NCBI RefSeq assembly: GCF_000633455.1
Contig: NZ_AYMG01000006.1
Coordinates: 186,001 to 250,000, forward strand
From: Pedobacter jeongneungensis
GTDB lineage: Bacteria; Bacteroidota; Bacteroidia; Sphingobacteriales; Sphingobacteriaceae
DNA: 64,000 bases
Direction of reading: 5' to 3'
In this document: positions 52,155 through 61,606 of the stretch, piece after piece
Layout: every line of letters begins with the position of its first letter
Numbering within the stretch: position 1 is the stretch's first letter
Notes under the pieces: model-generated
The model's database searches: none
What the model was told of the DNA's origin: nothing
What the model saw: only the letters and a program-made list of their open reading frames with translations
Program-made: the position numbers and the translations under genes

Positions 52155-54494
52155 TTATTTATTGATCACTTCTAATTTTACGGATGCACCATCTAGTCCA
52201 TCTGCTGATGCTTTAACTTCAATGTTTCCAACCGCACTACCTTTAATATTGGCCATACAAACACCCTGATAAGCATGTCGCTGCGTAGCTTTGTACATTT
52301 CGTGACTTGTTATATTCCCATTATCAACAGCGTCGATAATTCCGCTCCCAGAAATGGAAAATTTGATTAACTGATCAGCATTTGGACATATATTTCCGTT
52401 TGCATCGTAAATTTTTGCGGTCACAAAAGCCACATCATCCCAACTGTTACTAATCTTGCTTTTATCAACCGATAATACAATTTTAGCTGGAAGTCCTGAG
52501 GTTTTGAGTTCTTCTGATGAAACAACTTTACCTTTATTTTTACCAACCGCTTTAATGCTCCCTTTTTCGAAAGTTACATCCCACAAACGAGGCGAATCAT
52601 CAGCTGGCTTGGGTTTGCTACCCAACGATTTACCATTTAAAAAAAGTTCAACTTCTTCGCAATTGCTATAAACGGCAACTTTTGCATCATCATAGGTATC
52701 AAAATCGGTGGGTGTCCAGTTGTTGATCCAGGCCCCTGCCCCAGCATTATCTTCTTTACGCACAATGTGCACCACAGGTTTATCCGACCACCAGCTCTGA
52801 CGCTGCAAACTTTGCTGTTTCCAGCTTCCAATCCTGTCGAACAAACCCTGTCCGTTGGTAATCTGTGGCCAATCGGCTTCTCCAAGATAGTCGAAACCGG
52901 TCCACAGAAACTGGCCTGCCATAAAAGGATTATCGCGAAGTGCCAAATATTGCTGAATGACATGCGTATTCTCTGTACCGATTACTTTTAAGTTTGGTTT
53001 CTGATTATGCAGGGCTACCAATTCGTTTTCACGATAATTCTGCCCAACAACATCCATGGTTTCAGCAAAGCCGTTGGTGTAAACCTTCGAATTGGCCGGA
53101 CGGAAAAGGGCCATGGTTACCGGACGGCTCGGGTCGAGCTGATGAACAAGGTCTTGCTGATCTTTATATTTTTTAAATCCTTCAGGGCTGTTTAAATCGT
53201 CGTGAATTTCGTTTCCAACACTATAAATTACAATTGATGGATGATTACGGTCTCGCATCACCATATCCCGCGTATCGCGCTCCCACCATTCGGTAAAAAA
53301 TCTGTTGTAGCCTTTTTCACCATTATTTTTGGCCGAATTCCAGGTATCAAAAGTTTCATCCATCACTAAAAAGCCCATCTGGTCGCATAGATCCAGAAAC
53401 TCAGGTGCAACAGGATTATGCGCCGTTCTAATGGCATTTACTCCTACTTCTCTCAGTCGTTCTAAACGGAATTTCCACACACTTAAAGGCACTGCTGCAC
53501 CAACAGCACCGCCATCGTGGTGCAAACATGCTCCCTTTAGCTTAAAGTTTTTGCCATTTAACCAGAAACCAGTTGCGGCATCAAATTTAAAAGCCCTGAT
53601 TCCAAAAGTATTCAACTGATCATCAATCACCTTTCCGTTTAGTGTTACTTTGGTTAAGGTTCGATATAGTTCGGGTGTTTCGAGATTCCAAAGTTTTGGG
53701 TTGGTTACTACAAGATCCTGATCTATAGCACTGTTTTTCCCAGCAGCAATGTTTTGTTTGCTCTGCGCAGTTTTAACAATTTTTCCCGCAGGATCTAAAA
53801 CTGATGTTTCTACTGTAACCTGTGCACTTTGACCAGATTCGTTGAATACGTTTGTTTTTACCTTTACCGTAGCTTTTTGAGCGGTAACATCTGGCGTGGT
53901 GATGTAAACACCCCAATCGGCAATGTGTACAACTTCTGTTGCCACGAGGCGCACATGCCTGTAAATTCCGGCTCCGGTATAATAACGTGAAGCGGGCTGT
54001 ACGGTATTATCTGCCTTTACCGCAATTACATTTATTTTGCCTTTGCCAAAATTTAAATGTTTGCTCAAGTCGTAAGTAAAACTGATATAACCGTAAGGAC
54101 GTTTGCCCAAATAAAATCCATTGATCCATACCTCACTATTGGCCATCACACCATCAAATTCGATCGTTACTTTCTTTTTAGCAAAGCTTTCATCAAGATT
54201 GAATATTTTGCGGTACCAACCGATGTCTGAAGGTAAATATCCCCCACCGCGTGCCGTTAAATTTGTTTTATCGTAAATCCCTTCGATGCTCCAATCGTGC
54301 GGGACATTCAGTTTTCTCCATTCACTCTGGTTGAAATCGACTTTTTCTGCACCCTGGGCATCACCAAAATTAAAGGCCCAATCCTGATCGAAAGGGGTAA
54401 TTACCCTAGCCTGTTCTTTTAGCGCTTGTGAAAACGCCATGTGGCAACAGAACAAAAAGATGAAAGAGAGGATATATAATCTGTTGTAATTCAT
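52155..54494 (-). CDS. GH2 family beta-galactosidase
   Basis: 779 aa with signal peptide (ending AFSQ). The jelly-roll domain has VPHDWSIEG and IGWYRKIFNL, then AGIYRHVRL, an Ig-like domain (about 190-300), and the TIM barrel with HHDGGAVGAAVP, RTAHNP, acid/base E429 in NHPSIVIYSVGNEIHD and nucleophile E508 in KVIGTENTH. The FDYLGEADWP stretch and the C-terminal DUF4982-like (about 610-680) and Ig-like domains are typical of Bacteroidota GH2 beta-galactosidases. RG-I carries galactan side chains, so galactose release is the expected task. It is 20 bp from the PL11 gene upstream. Confidence 0.93.
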   Translation of the reverse strand: MNYNRLYILSFIFLFCCHMAFSQALKEQARVITPFDQDWAFNFGDAQGAEKVDFNQSEWRKLNVPHDWSIEGIYDKTNLTARGGGYLPSDIGWYRKIFNLDESFAKKKVTIEFDGVMANSEVWINGFYLGKRPYGYISFTYDLSKHLNFGKGKINVIAVKADNTVQPASRYYTGAGIYRHVRLVATEVVHIADWGVYITTPDVTAQKATVKVKTNVFNESGQSAQVTVETSVLDPAGKIVKTAQSKQNIAAGKNSAIDQDLVVTNPKLWNLETPELYRTLTKVTLNGKVIDDQLNTFGIRAFKFDAATGFWLNGKNFKLKGACLHHDGGAVGAAVPLSVWKFRLERLREVGVNAIRTAHNPVAPEFLDLCDQMGFLVMDETFDTWNSAKNNGEKGYNRFFTEWWERDTRDMVMRDRNHPSIVIYSVGNEIHDDLNSPEGFKKYKDQQDLVHQLDPSRPVTMALFRPANSKVYTNGFAETMDVVGQNYRENELVALHNQKPNLKVIGTENTHVIQQYLALRDNPFMAGQFLWTGFDYLGEADWPQITNGQGLFDRIGSWKQQSLQRQSWWSDKPVVHIVRKEDNAGAGAWINNWTPTDFDTYDDAKVAVYSNCEEVELFLNGKSLGSKPKPADDSPRLWDVTFEKGSIKAVGKNKGKVVSSEELKTSGLPAKIVLSVDKSKISNSWDDVAFVTAKIYDANGNICPNADQLIKFSISGSGIIDAVDNGNITSHEMYKATQRHAYQGVCMANIKGSAVGNIEVKASADGLDGASVKLEVINK

Positions 54495-54514
54495 GCTATG
54501 TTGATCGGATTCGT

Positions 54515-56368
54515 TTATTTTTTTTGTTCTACCAGTACAATGTGCGGTTTGGGGGCTTTCTTCATGCCAAAACCAAAGTAAAAACCGGTATGCGGTGGCT
54601 GGTTATAGCCATCATTTTGCCAGGCAATACTTAAACGGTATTGTGGATCGTGCATTAAGGTATAATTGCGGTATTCGGTCGGTATGGTTGTGGTATAAAT
54701 CCTTAAACTTTGGTTATCATAAGATCTTAAGATCAGTTCTTCGCGCCAATCGCCAAAAATATCGGCACTTAAAACAGGGGTAGATTTGGTTCCATTATTC
54801 GACACTGATCCTTCAGCTGTAAAAAGCCGCCCTCCATTGTACTTATCGATGTGGTTACCATCTAAAAGCTCCCTCGATAAATCGCCGTCCCAATAAATCA
54901 AAAAATTAGTCGACCGTGGCTGATTGCCGATCCTATTACCTTTGATATCATATAATCCATTCGATCCTGACCACCACATCTGTGCACCAAAACGGGTATT
55001 ATCAATATTATCGGCCACTCCCCTGCCAACATCCTCATCTTGCGAACCTTTCCATAAGATTTCGCCCGTTTTTGCATCATAAACCGCAACACCAGGGCCT
55101 TTTGTCCCTTCTTCTATTTCGTGTACACCAAAAACTTCTAATCCGGGGCGTTCAGGATCAAGATCCGAAACGTGAATCGCATCGCCGTGTCTTAAGCCTG
55201 TACTGTACAATCCCTTTCCGTTATCATCCACACACATCGAACCGTAAATAATTTCATCTTTCCCGTCGCCATCTACGTCGGTCACCGTGAGGTTATGATT
55301 TCCCTGTCCTGAAAATGGGTTTTTGGCATCTTTGCTATCAAATACCCACCGAGAGGTTAATTTGCCATGGCGCCAGTCCCAGGCGGCCAAAACTGTTCTG
55401 CCATAGTAGCCCCTGCACATCACCACGCTTGGATGAATGCCATCTAAATAAGCCACGCAGGCATTAAAGCGATCTACACGGTTGCCCGTATTGTCGTTTT
55501 TTCCATTCCCTCCTTTGCCACCCCATCCACCAATATCGCCACGGCCAGGAATATATTCGGTAGTAGCCAAAGCCTCGCCCGTTTTACCGCTGAATACGGT
55601 TAAAAATTCAGGACCATTTAATATTTTACCGTTCTGGTTACGCCAATCTTTAGTCGAATCGCCAATTACCTTTCCTTTGCCATCTATCGTTCCATCGGCA
55701 GTTTTGCACACCATTTCGGCTATGCCATCACCATCCAGATCATAAACCATAAATTGGGTATAATGTGCTCCCTCACGGATATTTTTCCCCAGGTTAATCT
55801 CCCACAAAAAAGTTCCATCCAGTTTATAAGCCTGAAAAATTGGTGGATCGGTAATTCCATTAGATGAATTATCCCTGCCACGTCCTGTTTGGTGCAATAT
55901 AATTTCATATTCGCCATCTCCGTCCAAATCCCCAACAGAAGCATCATTAGGCGAGTAACCCGCAGGTGTTTTTAAAGGAATAGTTAAGTATTGCTGAACT
56001 GGCGACTTGGCAACCAAAGTAAAAGATTTACTGGCTTCTAGTTCGTGGTTCTTTAAAATGGGTTTAACAAAATAACTGTTGGCAAAATCAAATTTAACCC
56101 CTGCATCTACAAAATTGGTGCTCTTGGTAATGGGATCTTGGTTGAGTTTTACCGCTTCGCCATTTCCCGTTTTACGGTATAAGTTAAAAGCAATATCGTC
56201 AGGGTCGGTACCCAACATTCGCCAGCCTATATAAACAGAATCACTATTTTGCCTTATCGCAATCAGGCCACGGTCTAACTTTTCCATTTGCCTTTGGGCA
56301 AAAAGCTGAGCGGAAAAAAATATGCTGAGGATGAAGCATGAAATCATTATGGTTTTAACCTTCATCAC
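54515..56368 (-). CDS. PL11 family rhamnogalacturonan lyase
   Basis: A 617-aa secreted lyase (signal ending LFAQ). It starts with the RG-lyase beta-sandwich (QMEKLDRGLIAI, VYIGWRMLGTDPDDIAFNLYRK) and continues as an eight-bladed propeller with repeated calcium motifs: GDLDGDGEYEI, YDLDGDGIAEM, TDVDGDGKDEI. Further family marks are HQTGRGRDNSSNG, GRGDIGGWGGKGGNGK and SGSNGLYDIKGNRIGNQPRSTNF. The enzyme cleaves the rhamnose-galacturonate backbone by beta-elimination, leaving an unsaturated galacturonate that GH105 removes. Length and composition are normal for the YesW type. It lies third in the unit headed by the 51-aa membrane protein and the MG2 protein. Confidence 0.96.
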   Translation of the reverse strand: MMKVKTIMISCFILSIFFSAQLFAQRQMEKLDRGLIAIRQNSDSVYIGWRMLGTDPDDIAFNLYRKTGNGEAVKLNQDPITKSTNFVDAGVKFDFANSYFVKPILKNHELEASKSFTLVAKSPVQQYLTIPLKTPAGYSPNDASVGDLDGDGEYEIILHQTGRGRDNSSNGITDPPIFQAYKLDGTFLWEINLGKNIREGAHYTQFMVYDLDGDGIAEMVCKTADGTIDGKGKVIGDSTKDWRNQNGKILNGPEFLTVFSGKTGEALATTEYIPGRGDIGGWGGKGGNGKNDNTGNRVDRFNACVAYLDGIHPSVVMCRGYYGRTVLAAWDWRHGKLTSRWVFDSKDAKNPFSGQGNHNLTVTDVDGDGKDEIIYGSMCVDDNGKGLYSTGLRHGDAIHVSDLDPERPGLEVFGVHEIEEGTKGPGVAVYDAKTGEILWKGSQDEDVGRGVADNIDNTRFGAQMWWSGSNGLYDIKGNRIGNQPRSTNFLIYWDGDLSRELLDGNHIDKYNGGRLFTAEGSVSNNGTKSTPVLSADIFGDWREELILRSYDNQSLRIYTTTIPTEYRNYTLMHDPQYRLSIAWQNDGYNQPPHTGFYFGFGMKKAPKPHIVLVEQKK

Positions 56369-56408
56369 TTATTTACCCGGATTGTTAAAGAATATTGATT
56401 ATTCATAG

Positions 56409-58826
56409 TTATTGAACTTTATATGTTGCTTTGGCTGATACTGCTATACCTTTATCGGTAATCCCGTCGGCTTTGATCAAAATATCGGCTTTATTATCAC
56501 CATTAAAATAAATGATGGTGGCTTCTCCTTTTTCGTTGGTTTTGATAGACGGTGACCAAAAGATAGTTGTGCGTAAATCTTTATTCTGGCTTGCCGGACT
56601 AGCATAATTAGGAGAATAAAACGTTCTGGCCGTATAGTAACCGTTTAAATTAATGTTGAGTAAATCTAAATTTGATCCGCGCAAGGCCTCATCTTTTAAA
56701 TTAAGGCTGATGACATATACATCTTTAGCTTCATTATTAACCAAATGCCGCACGGTAACCTGATTGATCTGATCCATGGTTAAACTATAATAATCCAGGC
56801 GCTCGAAAAGATCTTCCCGGTTATTGATTAAAATACGCGGCCTCACTTTTTTCCCATTCGATAGAAAAGCAACACCTTCGCCGCCTGTGCTATCCAAATC
56901 ATCGATAGTTTGTGCACCATTGGCCTTGGTTAATAAAAAATGTTCCAGCCCTTTGTAAGAATAATCTGCTGCAGTAATGTTAAAAACCTGATCCGGATAA
57001 CCAAAGGTTGACAAACTCTCATTAAACAAGGTTAATCTTTTACTGGCATTGGCCTTGATTTCGATATCGTTTAAGGAAATTGAATCACCAAATTTATATT
57101 TACGGTTGTAATCCATCCGTTTTCCAATTTCAGCGTTTAATGTATTCGGAATCCCGGCATCAATTATTTTTAGCGGCGATAGATTTAAGGGTTTGATCAG
57201 TGTATCGATCTGTAACCAACCACCTTTTTTCCCTTTATCATCTTTCGATGAAATTTTTATAGCCTGATTACCATTCCAGTTTAATCCATCCAAAAAATAG
57301 TGCCCATCCTGATCTGTTTTTGTGGTATACAGTTTATTCCCTTTAAAATTGCTTCCAAATAACGTGATGTTCATATCTGGAAGTGCTTTATTGGCCAATT
57401 TTTCTCGTACCAGGCCCTTTATCGTAATACCCGGCTCAGGCAGATAACTGATTTTTATGGCAGAATCGGCCAGTTTTCTCCAGATATAATCTCTCCAGCC
57501 CTGGGTAAGTAACAACAGATCGAGCTGTTTTAAACGTGATGGATTTTTAACATCGAAATACTGCGCTGCATTTTTAATTTCTCCCTTAACTTCCGATTGC
57601 AGCATGAAGTAAGAAACGATGTCATTTCCATCATCCGGTACAAGCCCATCAACCGCAGCCAGTGAAAATGAAGTTTTAGCAGGCTGACCAAGAAAATCAG
57701 TCGCTTTTAGCTGAAGGACCACTTTTTCGCGCGGTTTATAACTGTTTTTACCAGTTATGATGGATAAGTTGACTTTATTTTCGTTCTGTATGTAAACCAA
57801 TCGCTCACAATTTGGCCTGTTTGCATCATCAAGTAAAGTAATGATCGAAATACCATTAGGAAAACCTTTTTTTGAGACAGATACCGATGAAGTAGCTTTA
57901 CTCAGTTTGATCGATCCCGAATAAATTAGATCACCTGCATGTTTAATTACCAACGAAATCGATTTGTCTTTCAATTCGCTAAACATTGATTCGTTGGCGC
58001 TAATGGTTGCCCTGATGTTTAAAGAATCGGTGGTAACGTGTAATGAAAGTCCTTTTTTAAGGATTTCGGGCATTTCAGAAGAAAACTTTTCTTTGCCATA
58101 AAATCCTTCAACCCTATACTTTTCGCTGGCTTTTGGCGCAAAGGCAAAAATGCCCATACCTGCTTCGGTACTTTGAAAAGTGGTTACAGTATCTCCTTTA
58201 GATGAAATAACACTGCCTGTAGCCTTTATACCGTTTCCGGCATCATCATTGGTTTTAAAAGCAACAATACTGGTTAATCCTTCAACCAGCGAACCTCCTT
58301 CAGGAAAAAAAGCAATTGATTTTTTCAGGTTAGCAGCATCTGATTTATTTCCCGGATTTCGGGTAAAATAAGAAGCATTTTCGATAATATTATTGCTGAT
58401 GTGGATCCTTTTCTGAAACACAAAATCATCACCAAAGTTCCGCATCCAATTGGTGTATGCCCTTATGGCGTACCAACCAGAAGGGATAGAATCTTTCAGT
58501 TTAAAATCTCCCTTACCAAGCCCGGCATCTAACCTGATCATCTTCCTATCCAGAATTTCTGATTTGGGCGAAAGCAACTCCACATATAAACTATTGCTTG
58601 TAGCTGTTAAACTGCTGCTCTTTCCATTTACCAGATAGGCACTAAACCAAATATCTTCACCGGTACTGTAATAACTGCGATCGAGTTGTAAATATGATTT
58701 CTCAAAAAAGAGTTTAACCGATTTTTGATCAGAAGGAACTGGTACATTTTTTTGTTGCGCCAAACAGCAAAGTGTTGATCCACTTAAAAGGCAAAACAAA
58801 GTATATCTTTTGAGGTTCATATTCAT
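56409..58826 (-). CDS. Secreted MG2-domain (alpha-2-macroglobulin-like) protein with degenerate plug-like region
   Basis: 805 aa with a signal peptide (ending CLAQ). The N-terminal part carries MG2-type features (KSYLQLDRSYYSTGEDIWFSAYLVN, IPSGWYAIRAYTNW), followed by several beta-sandwich domains; the carboxypeptidase-like module near 470-545 (IKGLVREKLANKALPDMNITL) is followed by a TonB-plug-like stretch (about 640-710; RPRILINNREDLFERLDYY). There is no beta barrel after it. The end (FWSPSIKTNEKGEATIIYFNGDNKADILI) is a typical MG-family beta-domain. Its start overlaps the stop of the small upstream gene as ATGA. Such proteins recur in Bacteroidota near Sus genes, but their job is not known. 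Confidence 0.8.
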   Translation of the reverse strand: MNMNLKRYTLFCLLSGSTLCCLAQQKNVPVPSDQKSVKLFFEKSYLQLDRSYYSTGEDIWFSAYLVNGKSSSLTATSNSLYVELLSPKSEILDRKMIRLDAGLGKGDFKLKDSIPSGWYAIRAYTNWMRNFGDDFVFQKRIHISNNIIENASYFTRNPGNKSDAANLKKSIAFFPEGGSLVEGLTSIVAFKTNDDAGNGIKATGSVISSKGDTVTTFQSTEAGMGIFAFAPKASEKYRVEGFYGKEKFSSEMPEILKKGLSLHVTTDSLNIRATISANESMFSELKDKSISLVIKHAGDLIYSGSIKLSKATSSVSVSKKGFPNGISIITLLDDANRPNCERLVYIQNENKVNLSIITGKNSYKPREKVVLQLKATDFLGQPAKTSFSLAAVDGLVPDDGNDIVSYFMLQSEVKGEIKNAAQYFDVKNPSRLKQLDLLLLTQGWRDYIWRKLADSAIKISYLPEPGITIKGLVREKLANKALPDMNITLFGSNFKGNKLYTTKTDQDGHYFLDGLNWNGNQAIKISSKDDKGKKGGWLQIDTLIKPLNLSPLKIIDAGIPNTLNAEIGKRMDYNRKYKFGDSISLNDIEIKANASKRLTLFNESLSTFGYPDQVFNITAADYSYKGLEHFLLTKANGAQTIDDLDSTGGEGVAFLSNGKKVRPRILINNREDLFERLDYYSLTMDQINQVTVRHLVNNEAKDVYVISLNLKDEALRGSNLDLLNINLNGYYTARTFYSPNYASPASQNKDLRTTIFWSPSIKTNEKGEATIIYFNGDNKADILIKADGITDKGIAVSAKATYKVQ

Positions 58827-58978
58827 TTGTTAATCATGTGAAACAGGTATTCGCGCCAGATATACTGACCCACAAAAAACATCATCAATACCAGAATATT
58901 GAAAAAAAAGAGGCTCATCATGCGTAATTGGTTAGCGGATCTTAACGGCGGCCGGGTGGCAGCCATTAATTGATTCAT
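58823..58978 (-). CDS. Small single-helix membrane protein (51 aa), coupled to the MG2 protein
   Basis: The frame extends up to 59095, but that would cover the operator at 59010-59025, so I choose the ATG at 58978 (MNQLMAATRPP). The product has a basic N-terminus (RPPLRSANQLR) and one hydrophobic segment at about 20-40 (MMSLFFFNILVLMMFFVGQYI). Its TGA stop overlaps the ATG of the MG2 gene (ATGA), a classic arrangement for translational coupling. I do not know a family for it. A positive-inside single-pass helix with a short tail facing the periplasm is the simplest reading; interaction with the MG2 protein is inference. Confidence 0.6.
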   Translation of the reverse strand: MNQLMAATRPPLRSANQLRMMSLFFFNILVLMMFFVGQYIWREYLFHMINK

Positions 58979-59009
58979 GCCGAATGTAAATAGTATATTT
59001 TTAACGTGC

Positions 59010-59025
59010 ATCCTGTAGTATCCTG
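59010..59025 (-). promoter_or_regulatory. Operator-like motif CAGGAT-ACTA-CAGGAT before the small-membrane-protein/MG2/PL11 unit
   Basis: Minus-strand AGCAGGATACTACAGGATGC, with the same 16-bp core as the copy at 50240-50255, lies 32-47 bases before the ATG at 58978. No TAACCAAATA element lies close downstream; the nearest is CTAACCAATTA about 75 bases away. Confidence 0.6.
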
Positions 59026-59280
59026 CTTTTTTTAGATGACAATATGTTATAAGAAAGATTTTAAGGCTTTCCTCAAAATAAATTTTAAACATCAAGTAAA
59101 AAGTTACTTTACTAAACCCTTTTAGTACCTTAATTGTAATTCGGGATGCTCAAAAGCTATCTATTTATGCTAAGATTGTAGAATGACCAATAAAATAAAT
59201 TATGAATAAAAATAAATGTTAAAATAACGTTTATTATTTTAAATATTTTACTTTTACCATTAGAATCTTCCAAAAAATAA

Positions 59281-60216
59281 ATGAAAAAACTGTTATACCT
59301 ATCTATTTTACTGTTATCAGCATTTTATAATGCGCATGCACAGTCTAAAAAAGACGTTTATCTCTTTGCTTATTTTAAAGGCAATGGCGAAGATGGTCTG
59401 CACCTGGCTTATAGTAACGACGCCTATAAATGGACCGCGCTTAAAAATGATCAGTCGTTCCTTACGCCAACGGTAAGTAAAGATAAGTTGATGCGGGATC
59501 CCTGCATTATCCGTGGGGCTGATGGTTTATTTCACATGGTTTGGACGGTGAGCTGGAAAGATAAAGGAATCGGCTATGCGAGTTCTAAAGATTTAATTCA
59601 CTGGAGCGAGCAACAATTTTTACCTGTAATGACAAAAGAAGACGGTGCAAGAAACACCTGGGCGCCCGAAATCACTTACGATAACCGCAATAAAACATAT
59701 ATGATTTATTGGGCCACAACGATTAAAGATAAATTTAACGAAACAGCTTCAACTGAAGAAAGTGGTTACAATCACAGAATTTATTATGTTACCACTAAAG
59801 ATTTTAAAACCTACTCGGAAACCAAACTGCTTTATGATCCGGGCTTTAATGTAATTGATGCTACCATTGTAAAAGATGGCACACGGTTTATCATGTTCTT
59901 AAAGGACGAAACCCGGGAACCCGCTCAAAAAAACATCAAGATGGCTTACGCCGATCAATTGACTGGTCCATATAGCAAGGCTGGAGGTCCAATAACCGGA
60001 AATTACTGGGCTGAGGGACCTACAACACTGAAAACAGGCAATACCTGGATGGTTTATTTTGATAAATACCGTGATCATCAATATGGTGCAATCCAGTCTG
60101 TTGATTTAAAAAACTGGACAGATGTTTCAGCAAAAATCAGCTTACCAAAAGGTTTACGTCACGGAACCATACTGACCATCAAAGCAAAAGAACTTAAAGA
60201 ACTATTAAATCAATAA
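59281..60216 (+). CDS. GH43 family glycosidase, secreted
   Basis: A 311-aa five-bladed beta-propeller with signal peptide (ending AHAQ). The GH43 triad is readable: D73 in LMRDPCIIRG as base, D193 in NVIDATIV as pKa modulator and E245 in YWAEGPTT as acid. GARNTWAPEITYD is the usual second blade. The short single-domain form without an accessory beta-sandwich suggests a subfamily acting on arabinan, galactan or related RG-I side chains; the subfamily cannot be fixed by eye. It stands alone on the plus strand, divergent to the MG2/PL11 unit with about 300 bp between the start codons, and converges with CE12. I found no CAGGAT operator facing it. Confidence 0.88.
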   Translation: MKKLLYLSILLLSAFYNAHAQSKKDVYLFAYFKGNGEDGLHLAYSNDAYKWTALKNDQSFLTPTVSKDKLMRDPCIIRGADGLFHMVWTVSWKDKGIGYASSKDLIHWSEQQFLPVMTKEDGARNTWAPEITYDNRNKTYMIYWATTIKDKFNETASTEESGYNHRIYYVTTKDFKTYSETKLLYDPGFNVIDATIVKDGTRFIMFLKDETREPAQKNIKMAYADQLTGPYSKAGGPITGNYWAEGPTTLKTGNTWMVYFDKYRDHQYGAIQSVDLKNWTDVSAKISLPKGLRHGTILTIKAKELKELLNQ

Positions 60217-60277
60217 TATGTTCAGGAATTTTAAACCATTACAGATCGGTTTAATGCTTTCGCTTGTGCTGTAAAGC

Positions 60278-61606
60278 CTAATTACCATCTGGTTTAAGCA
60301 TGCTACTTTTTGGACTCTCCGGCCAATGCCAATTTGCCGGGTTATCTGGTTTTGCAGGATCAAACTTCGGCAGATCATCAATCAGGTATTTGGCAATACC
60401 TAGTTTCTGCTCTTTAATGCCCAGAATGATACACTGCGCAATTTCATAAGCACCATAAGGATTAAAGTGCGTATTATCTGCCAATGCCTTATCCTGCCCG
60501 GGGTAACTGTTGGCCGGATAATGAACAAATGCCTTTGTTGATGGTCCCTCGCCCAAAGCATTAAACAGTGTTGTTGTCATAGCAGTCAGATCAATTAAAG
60601 CTACCTTTTCTTCGGCCGCGACTTTGCGTGCAGCATCGGGAAAGTCGCCCAGAGAGTTTACAATTTTTCCTTCCGGACCAAAAGATCTTCTACTGGTTGA
60701 AGTAACAACAACAGGAATTCCACCTTTTTTCTTTACTTCAGAAATAAAAGTTTTTAATCTTTCGGTATATGACTTATAAGCACCATCATTTGGTCCTTTA
60801 TCTTTTTGATCGTTATGTCCGAATTCGATAAACAGGTAATCGCCGGGTTTCATCACACTTAAAACTTTCGCCAAACGTTTGCTCCCTAAAAATGATCCTA
60901 ATGTTAAACCAGATTCGGCATGATTGGCAATGGCAATGCCTGGTTTAAAAAAACGTGGAATCATTTGCCCCCAGGATGCCCAGGGTTCATCGTCCTGATT
61001 GACCACTGTCGAGTTTCCAGCTAAGAAAACAGTAACCTGATCATCTACTTTCGTAATTTCGAGTGCCTGTAATGCAGTCTGGTGATCAAATTCTAAAGTC
61101 AGCTTATCATCCCAATCGAGTTTGGTGAGCTCGCGTGGTTTTAACGAAACAAGCTGCCCACCGGCAATATGTTTATCTTTAACATTTACGATAAAAGTTT
61201 TGGTTACCGATTGTCCTGAAGCCGTTTTCACATCTTCGAGCATCAGCCTCCTCGACTCTGCTTTTATCGTACTTAATGCCGGCCCTTTCGGATCGCCGAG
61301 CGTAACTGTAATTTTGTAATTGCCTTCCGGAACGGCTACCGAGAAATAAAATGGCTGATCGCTTTTAACCAGATCTGAAGTTAAAAAATTCTTACCTCCA
61401 TCATCCAGACCTTTAACTTTTAAACCGAAATCAAAACCATAACCTTTTTCTTTGCTGTAAGCATCAGTAGGTAAAATTGCAGTATAACCTTTAGCAACTT
61501 TCCCTGTGCCGAAATCAAATTTGTAATTGGTTTTTTCTTGTGCTTGCAACAGGCTAGCCATTAAACAAAGAGAAAAGAATAGTTTGATAAACTTTAGCGT
61601 GCTCAT
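60278..61606 (-). CDS. CE12 family rhamnogalacturonan acetylesterase with N-terminal beta-sandwich domain
   Basis: 442 aa from the ATG at 61606 (the frame is open to 61657 but that adds an Arg-rich lead before the signal peptide MSTLKFIKLFFSLCLMASLLQAQ). An N-terminal beta-rich domain (about 25-200; YKFDFGTGKVAKGY, FYFSVAVPEGNYKITVTLGD) precedes the SGNH domain, with GNSTVVNQ replacing GDSTV at the nucleophile block, FGHNDQKDKG and NTHFNPYGA for the His. GNS in place of GDS keeps the catalytic Ser but is unusual. The Asp near the His is not preserved as DHTH but as DNTHF. This two-domain form is common in Bacteroidota pectin loci. TTTAACCAGAT lies 70-80 bases upstream. Confidence 0.92.
   Translation of the reverse strand: MSTLKFIKLFFSLCLMASLLQAQEKTNYKFDFGTGKVAKGYTAILPTDAYSKEKGYGFDFGLKVKGLDDGGKNFLTSDLVKSDQPFYFSVAVPEGNYKITVTLGDPKGPALSTIKAESRRLMLEDVKTASGQSVTKTFIVNVKDKHIAGGQLVSLKPRELTKLDWDDKLTLEFDHQTALQALEITKVDDQVTVFLAGNSTVVNQDDEPWASWGQMIPRFFKPGIAIANHAESGLTLGSFLGSKRLAKVLSVMKPGDYLFIEFGHNDQKDKGPNDGAYKSYTERLKTFISEVKKKGGIPVVVTSTSRRSFGPEGKIVNSLGDFPDAARKVAAEEKVALIDLTAMTTTLFNALGEGPSTKAFVHYPANSYPGQDKALADNTHFNPYGAYEIAQCIILGIKEQKLGIAKYLIDDLPKFDPAKPDNPANWHWPESPKSSMLKPDGN

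Noticed and set aside
58979..59095. Upstream part of the frame of the 51-aa membrane protein
   Set aside because: It spans the operator motif and has no plausible protein features, so the shorter start is preferred.
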